Assembly: GCF_004005495.1 (NCBI RefSeq)
Contig: NZ_RZYA01000001.1
Coordinates: 186,001-250,000, forward strand
Source: Streptomyces antnestii
Lineage (GTDB): Bacteria > Actinomycetota > Actinomycetes > Streptomycetales > Streptomycetaceae
DNA length: 64,000 bases
Direction: 5' to 3'
Part shown: in pieces, positions 61,696 to 64,000 of the stretch
Position numbering within the stretch: the stretch's first letter is position 1
Layout of the letters: the number at the start of each line of letters is the position of its first letter
The notes under the pieces: model-generated
Told to the model about the DNA's origin: nothing
Database searches by the model: none
The model's input: only the letters and a program-made list of their open reading frames with translations
Program-made: the position numbers and the translations under genes

Positions 61696-63064
61696 ACGGC
61701 CGGAGTGCCGGGCGTCGCCGGCGCAGGGCGGACCGTGCCGCGTGCGCGAGGCGGGCCGCGGGGCGGGCGGCCGGCGGGGTCGGTCCCGACCGCTCGCGCC
61801 ACCACCGCTCCAGCTCCCGCCGCGCCACCGCGTCGAGGGAGTCGCCCGCGTCCAGGGACTCGCCCGCGTCGAGCAGGTGCTCCGCGAAGTCGAGGGCGTC
61901 CCGGCGGTAGCCGCCCGTCATGGGGCGCGACCGCGCGTACGACAGGAACGCGGGGCGGTACGCGGCCGCGCCGAGGATCACCGGAAGCTCGGGCGCCACC
62001 TTCGCCACGACGTCCGCCCGCTTGGCACACAGCGCCCGGCCCTGGACCTTCAGGCGCGCGTGGTCGAAGCCCTCCGGCGCGGGTGTCCCCGCGACGAGGG
62101 CGGACAGGAGGGAGGCCTGAGCGAGGGCGAGCCGCTGGCGGGCGGGGGCGGTTTCGTGAGGGGAGGCGTCGGTGTCCTGGGAGGCCGGGGCCGGGGCCGG
62201 AGAGAGCCGTACGGGAGCACGCCCGTCGGCGGGAGCTGTCGTCAACGTCCCCCGGATCTCGGCGAGTTCACGCTCCAGCTCCTCGGGTGCCGGGAAGTTC
62301 TCGTCGCGTTCCAGGAGGACCCCGGGCGGCGAGACCCGGGACGCCAGGTCGGCGAGGATGTCGAGGACGGGGCGCGGCACGGGGTGCGCGTGGCTGTCGT
62401 GCCACACACCGTCGCGCTCGAATCCGCCCGCCACATGGACGTAGGCGATGGCCTCGACCGGCAGTTCGGTGAGCGCCTTCGCCGGGTCCTCGCCGCGGTT
62501 GACGTGGTTCGTGTGCAGGTTCGCCACGTCGATCAGGAGGCGGACGCCGGTGCGCTCCACCAGCTCGTAGAGGAACTGGCCCTCCGTCATCTCCTCGCCG
62601 GGCCAGGAGAACAGGGCCGCGATGTTCTCCACGGCGAGGGGGACGGGCAGGGCGTCCTGGGCGATGCGGATGTTCTCGCAGAGCACGTCGAGGGCGTCGC
62701 GGGTGCGCGGGACCGGCAGCAGATGGCCGGCCTCAAGGGGCTGCGACGCGGTCAGCGCACCACCCGCCCGTACGAACGCGATGTGCTCGGTGACGAGCGG
62801 GGAGCCGAGCGCCTCGGCGCGGGCCGCGAGGTCGGCGAGCCTGCCCCCGTCGGGCCGGTCGGCGCCGCCGAGGCCGAGCGAGACGCCGTGCGGCACGACG
62901 GTGACGCCGCGCTCGCGCAGCCGAAGGAGGGAGTCGGGGACGTGCCCGGGGCAGACGTTCTCGGCGACGGCCTCGACCCACTCGACGCCCGGCATCGCCT
63001 CCACGGCCTCCGCGATCTCCGGCCGCCAGCCGATGCCCGTACCCAGACGCTCGATCCGCTGCAT
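61691..63064 (-). CDS. DUF692 (MNIO) protein fused to a DUF2063/HvfC-like domain
   Basis: 457 residues. The N-terminal DUF692/UPF0276 TIM barrel (about 5-275) has all expected metal-binding segments: [71 protein letters not shown] and LLERDENFP. MbnB, TglH and related MNIO enzymes modify Cys in ribosomal peptides with iron. The C-terminal region (about 320-430; [44 protein letters not shown]) resembles the DUF2063/HvfC partner that in other loci is a separate gene. ATG 63064 has GGAGGAGGGG upstream. A TIGR04222 gene follows 151 bp downstream. Confidence 0.88.
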   Translation of the reverse strand: MQRIERLGTGIGWRPEIAEAVEAMPGVEWVEAVAENVCPGHVPDSLLRLRERGVTVVPHGVSLGLGGADRPDGGRLADLAARAEALGSPLVTEHIAFVRAGGALTASQPLEAGHLLPVPRTRDALDVLCENIRIAQDALPVPLAVENIAALFSWPGEEMTEGQFLYELVERTGVRLLIDVANLHTNHVNRGEDPAKALTELPVEAIAYVHVAGGFERDGVWHDSHAHPVPRPVLDILADLASRVSPPGVLLERDENFPAPEELERELAEIRGTLTTAPADGRAPVRLSPAPAPASQDTDASPHETAPARQRLALAQASLLSALVAGTPAPEGFDHARLKVQGRALCAKRADVVAKVAPELPVILGAAAYRPAFLSYARSRPMTGGYRRDALDFAEHLLDAGESLDAGDSLDAVARRELERWWRERSGPTPPAARPAARLAHAARSALRRRRPALRPS

Positions 63065-63735
63065 GGTTCCCCTCCTCCACCCGGCCCGTGTGCCGTGCGA
63101 TGACCGTGTCATGGCCCCGCCGGGCCGCTCCGAACCCGGGAGGGGGGACGTTCAGAGCTTCATTTGAGGTTCCGCCGGGGGTCGGCGCGCGGGGCCGGTG
63201 CGCGGAGCCGGCGCGCGGGACCGGGGGCTCGCGCCGCGGTCCCACCCCGGTGGAACCGGCCACGGCGCTCTTGGCGCGTCTGCGTAAAGCCGCAAGGCCG
63301 GGGAGGCCATGTGTACGGGCACGGAGCCGCAACGCCGCCGGAATTGTGAGGTACGTCAGCACATGGGCTCCCCTGTGCTGCACCATCCGCTGTGTGGAAG
63401 TCGTGAACTACCTGTCCCGACACGTGCACATCGTGTGTAGGTCGAGCAGGCCCCACTTCATCGAACCGACTTTCGGGCTGGCGTAAACATGCCTTGCTCC
63501 CACAACGCCCAACTACCCACAGTGGACGGGCACTTGAGCATCAGGAGTCACAAGCACGCGTGCTTGGCCCGGGCGGCCGTCCGTCCGGGGCATCGACGGG
63601 GGAAACTGATACCGGTGTGCGGACCGGCGCGGCACGACGCGTCCGGAGACCGCCGCGCGCCGCCTTTTGCCACACCTCTCCCTCTGCTGTCTCTTGGTGC
63701 CTTCACCCGGTGCCTGAGCAGGGATAGGAGGGGGA
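63065..63735. other. Divergent intergenic region before the tail sheath gene
   Basis: 671 bp without a convincing gene. It contains three exact-length 13-bp repeats of YGCGCGGRRCCGG (63186-63198, 63199-63211, 63212-63224). The more AT-balanced stretch 63340-63500 probably carries promoters for the sheath operon. ORFs here lack recognisable domains or ribosome-binding sites. The unusually long leader suggests regulated expression of the downstream cluster. Confidence 0.5.
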
Positions 63736-64000
63736 ATGCCGACGAATGCAGTGAGCGCCGCCAAGCCGACATATCCCGGCGTGTACGTCGAAGAGCTTCC
63801 CAGCAGTGCCCGCACCATCTCGACCGTCACCACCTCGGTGACCGCGTTCGTGGGTCACACCCGGCGCGGACCGCTGAACCAGCCGGTGCGGGTCACCAGC
63901 TTCACCGAGTTCGAGCGCCGCTTCGGCGGCCTCACCTCGCAGAGTGCCGTCGGCTACGCGGTGCACCAGTTCTTCGGCAACGGCGGCACGGTCGCCGTGA
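63736..64000 (+). CDS. Phage tail sheath protein of a contractile injection system (partial)
   Basis: ATG 63736 follows a strong AGGAGGGGGA site and the frame stays open to the window edge (88 codons). The N-terminus reads KPTYPGVYVEELPSSARTI, then SVTAFVGHTRRGPLNQPV and FTEFERRFGGL, with GYAVHQFFGNGG near the edge, the conserved start of contractile tail sheath proteins. In Streptomyces such genes begin extracellular/cytoplasmic contractile injection system clusters (tube, baseplate, AAA ATPase). No integrase or other phage gene is seen to the left, so an injection-system locus is more likely than a prophage. Confidence 0.9.
   Translation, partial: MPTNAVSAAKPTYPGVYVEELPSSARTISTVTTSVTAFVGHTRRGPLNQPVRVTSFTEFERRFGGLTSQSAVGYAVHQFFGNGGTVAV

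Noticed and set aside
63186..63224. Three 13-bp repeats considered as a CRISPR-like or iteron array
   Set aside because: Units are adjacent without spacers, very GC-rich and imperfect, so they fit neither a CRISPR array nor an origin.
63088..63486. 132-codon plus-strand ORF upstream of the sheath gene
   Set aside because: Composition is unlike a folded protein, it runs through GC-rich tandem repeats, and no ribosome-binding site is evident.

Overview
This window comes from a Streptomyces-like actinomycete chromosome. GC is very high, codons favour G/C in the third position, many starts are GTG (some TTG), genes commonly overlap by 4 bp, and actinobacterial families are frequent (DUF397/XRE/anti-sigma-type ATPase trio, ROK repressor, LCP protein, coproporphyrin-type haem genes, TIGR04222 with DUF692). 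The ngcEFG - ROK repressor - xylFGH - dxs - fadB/fadA - rnd - DUF3000 - hemE order matches the conserved core block I know from S. coelicolor (around SCO6005-SCO6031), with accessory clusters inserted.

Layout. 1-4900: end of a histidine kinase with its response regulator, the DUF397/XRE/ATPase module, a RibD-like reductase, an orphan IS605-type end, and a divergent methyltransferase/TetR pair. 4860-6510: a GNAT acetyltransferase overlapping an IF-1 paralogue on the minus strand, with an elaborate leader and flanked by a duplicated terminator. 6517-14172: secreted GH92 mannosidase and the NgcEFG-type sugar importer. 14392-19177: ROK regulator and xylFGH importer. 19450-23017: dxs and an amino-acid permease. 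23143-37075: a cell-surface glycopolymer cluster with LCP ligase, epimerase, two paralogous beta-propeller proteins, CDP-alcohol phosphotransferase, a giant GT2-GT2-TagF-like polymerase, SGNH hydrolase, a cadherin-like protein and a phosphodiester glycosidase. 37172-37620: a scar made of a duplicated fadB 3' end abutting the C-terminal stub of an LAxTG-anchored protein. 37663-45825: a poly-gamma-glutamate-type operon (CapA, double Cache/HAMP-like membrane protein, PgsB, PgsC, NlpC/P60) with a divergent NYN/unknown pair. 45894-53712: fadBA, rnd, orphan regulator, DUF3000, hemE. 53770-59014: a small RTX-like secreted protein, CoA-disulfide-reductase-like enzyme, DUF4349 lipoprotein, hemG/cgoX and hemQ/chdC. 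59091-63064: secreted peptidase, TIGR04222 membrane protein and a DUF692 (MNIO) fusion protein. 63736-end: the start of a phage-tail-sheath gene, probably the first gene of a contractile injection system.

The most interesting signal is upstream of the GNAT/infA2 pair: a promoter with an AT-rich block exactly 3 bp upstream of the -35 (WhiB7/WblC style), a 17-codon leader ORF behind a perfect Shine-Dalgarno, and a long inverted repeat that pairs the GNAT start codon with the sequence overlapping the leader stop codon. It looks like an antibiotic- or translation-stress-responsive attenuator controlling an acetyltransferase and an alternative IF-1. Other notable items are two neighbouring cell-envelope polymer clusters, the MNIO fusion, the orphan omega-RNA-like end and the fadB duplication scar. 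No tRNA, rRNA or CRISPR array was seen. Large ORFs antisense to the genes were treated as high-GC artefacts.
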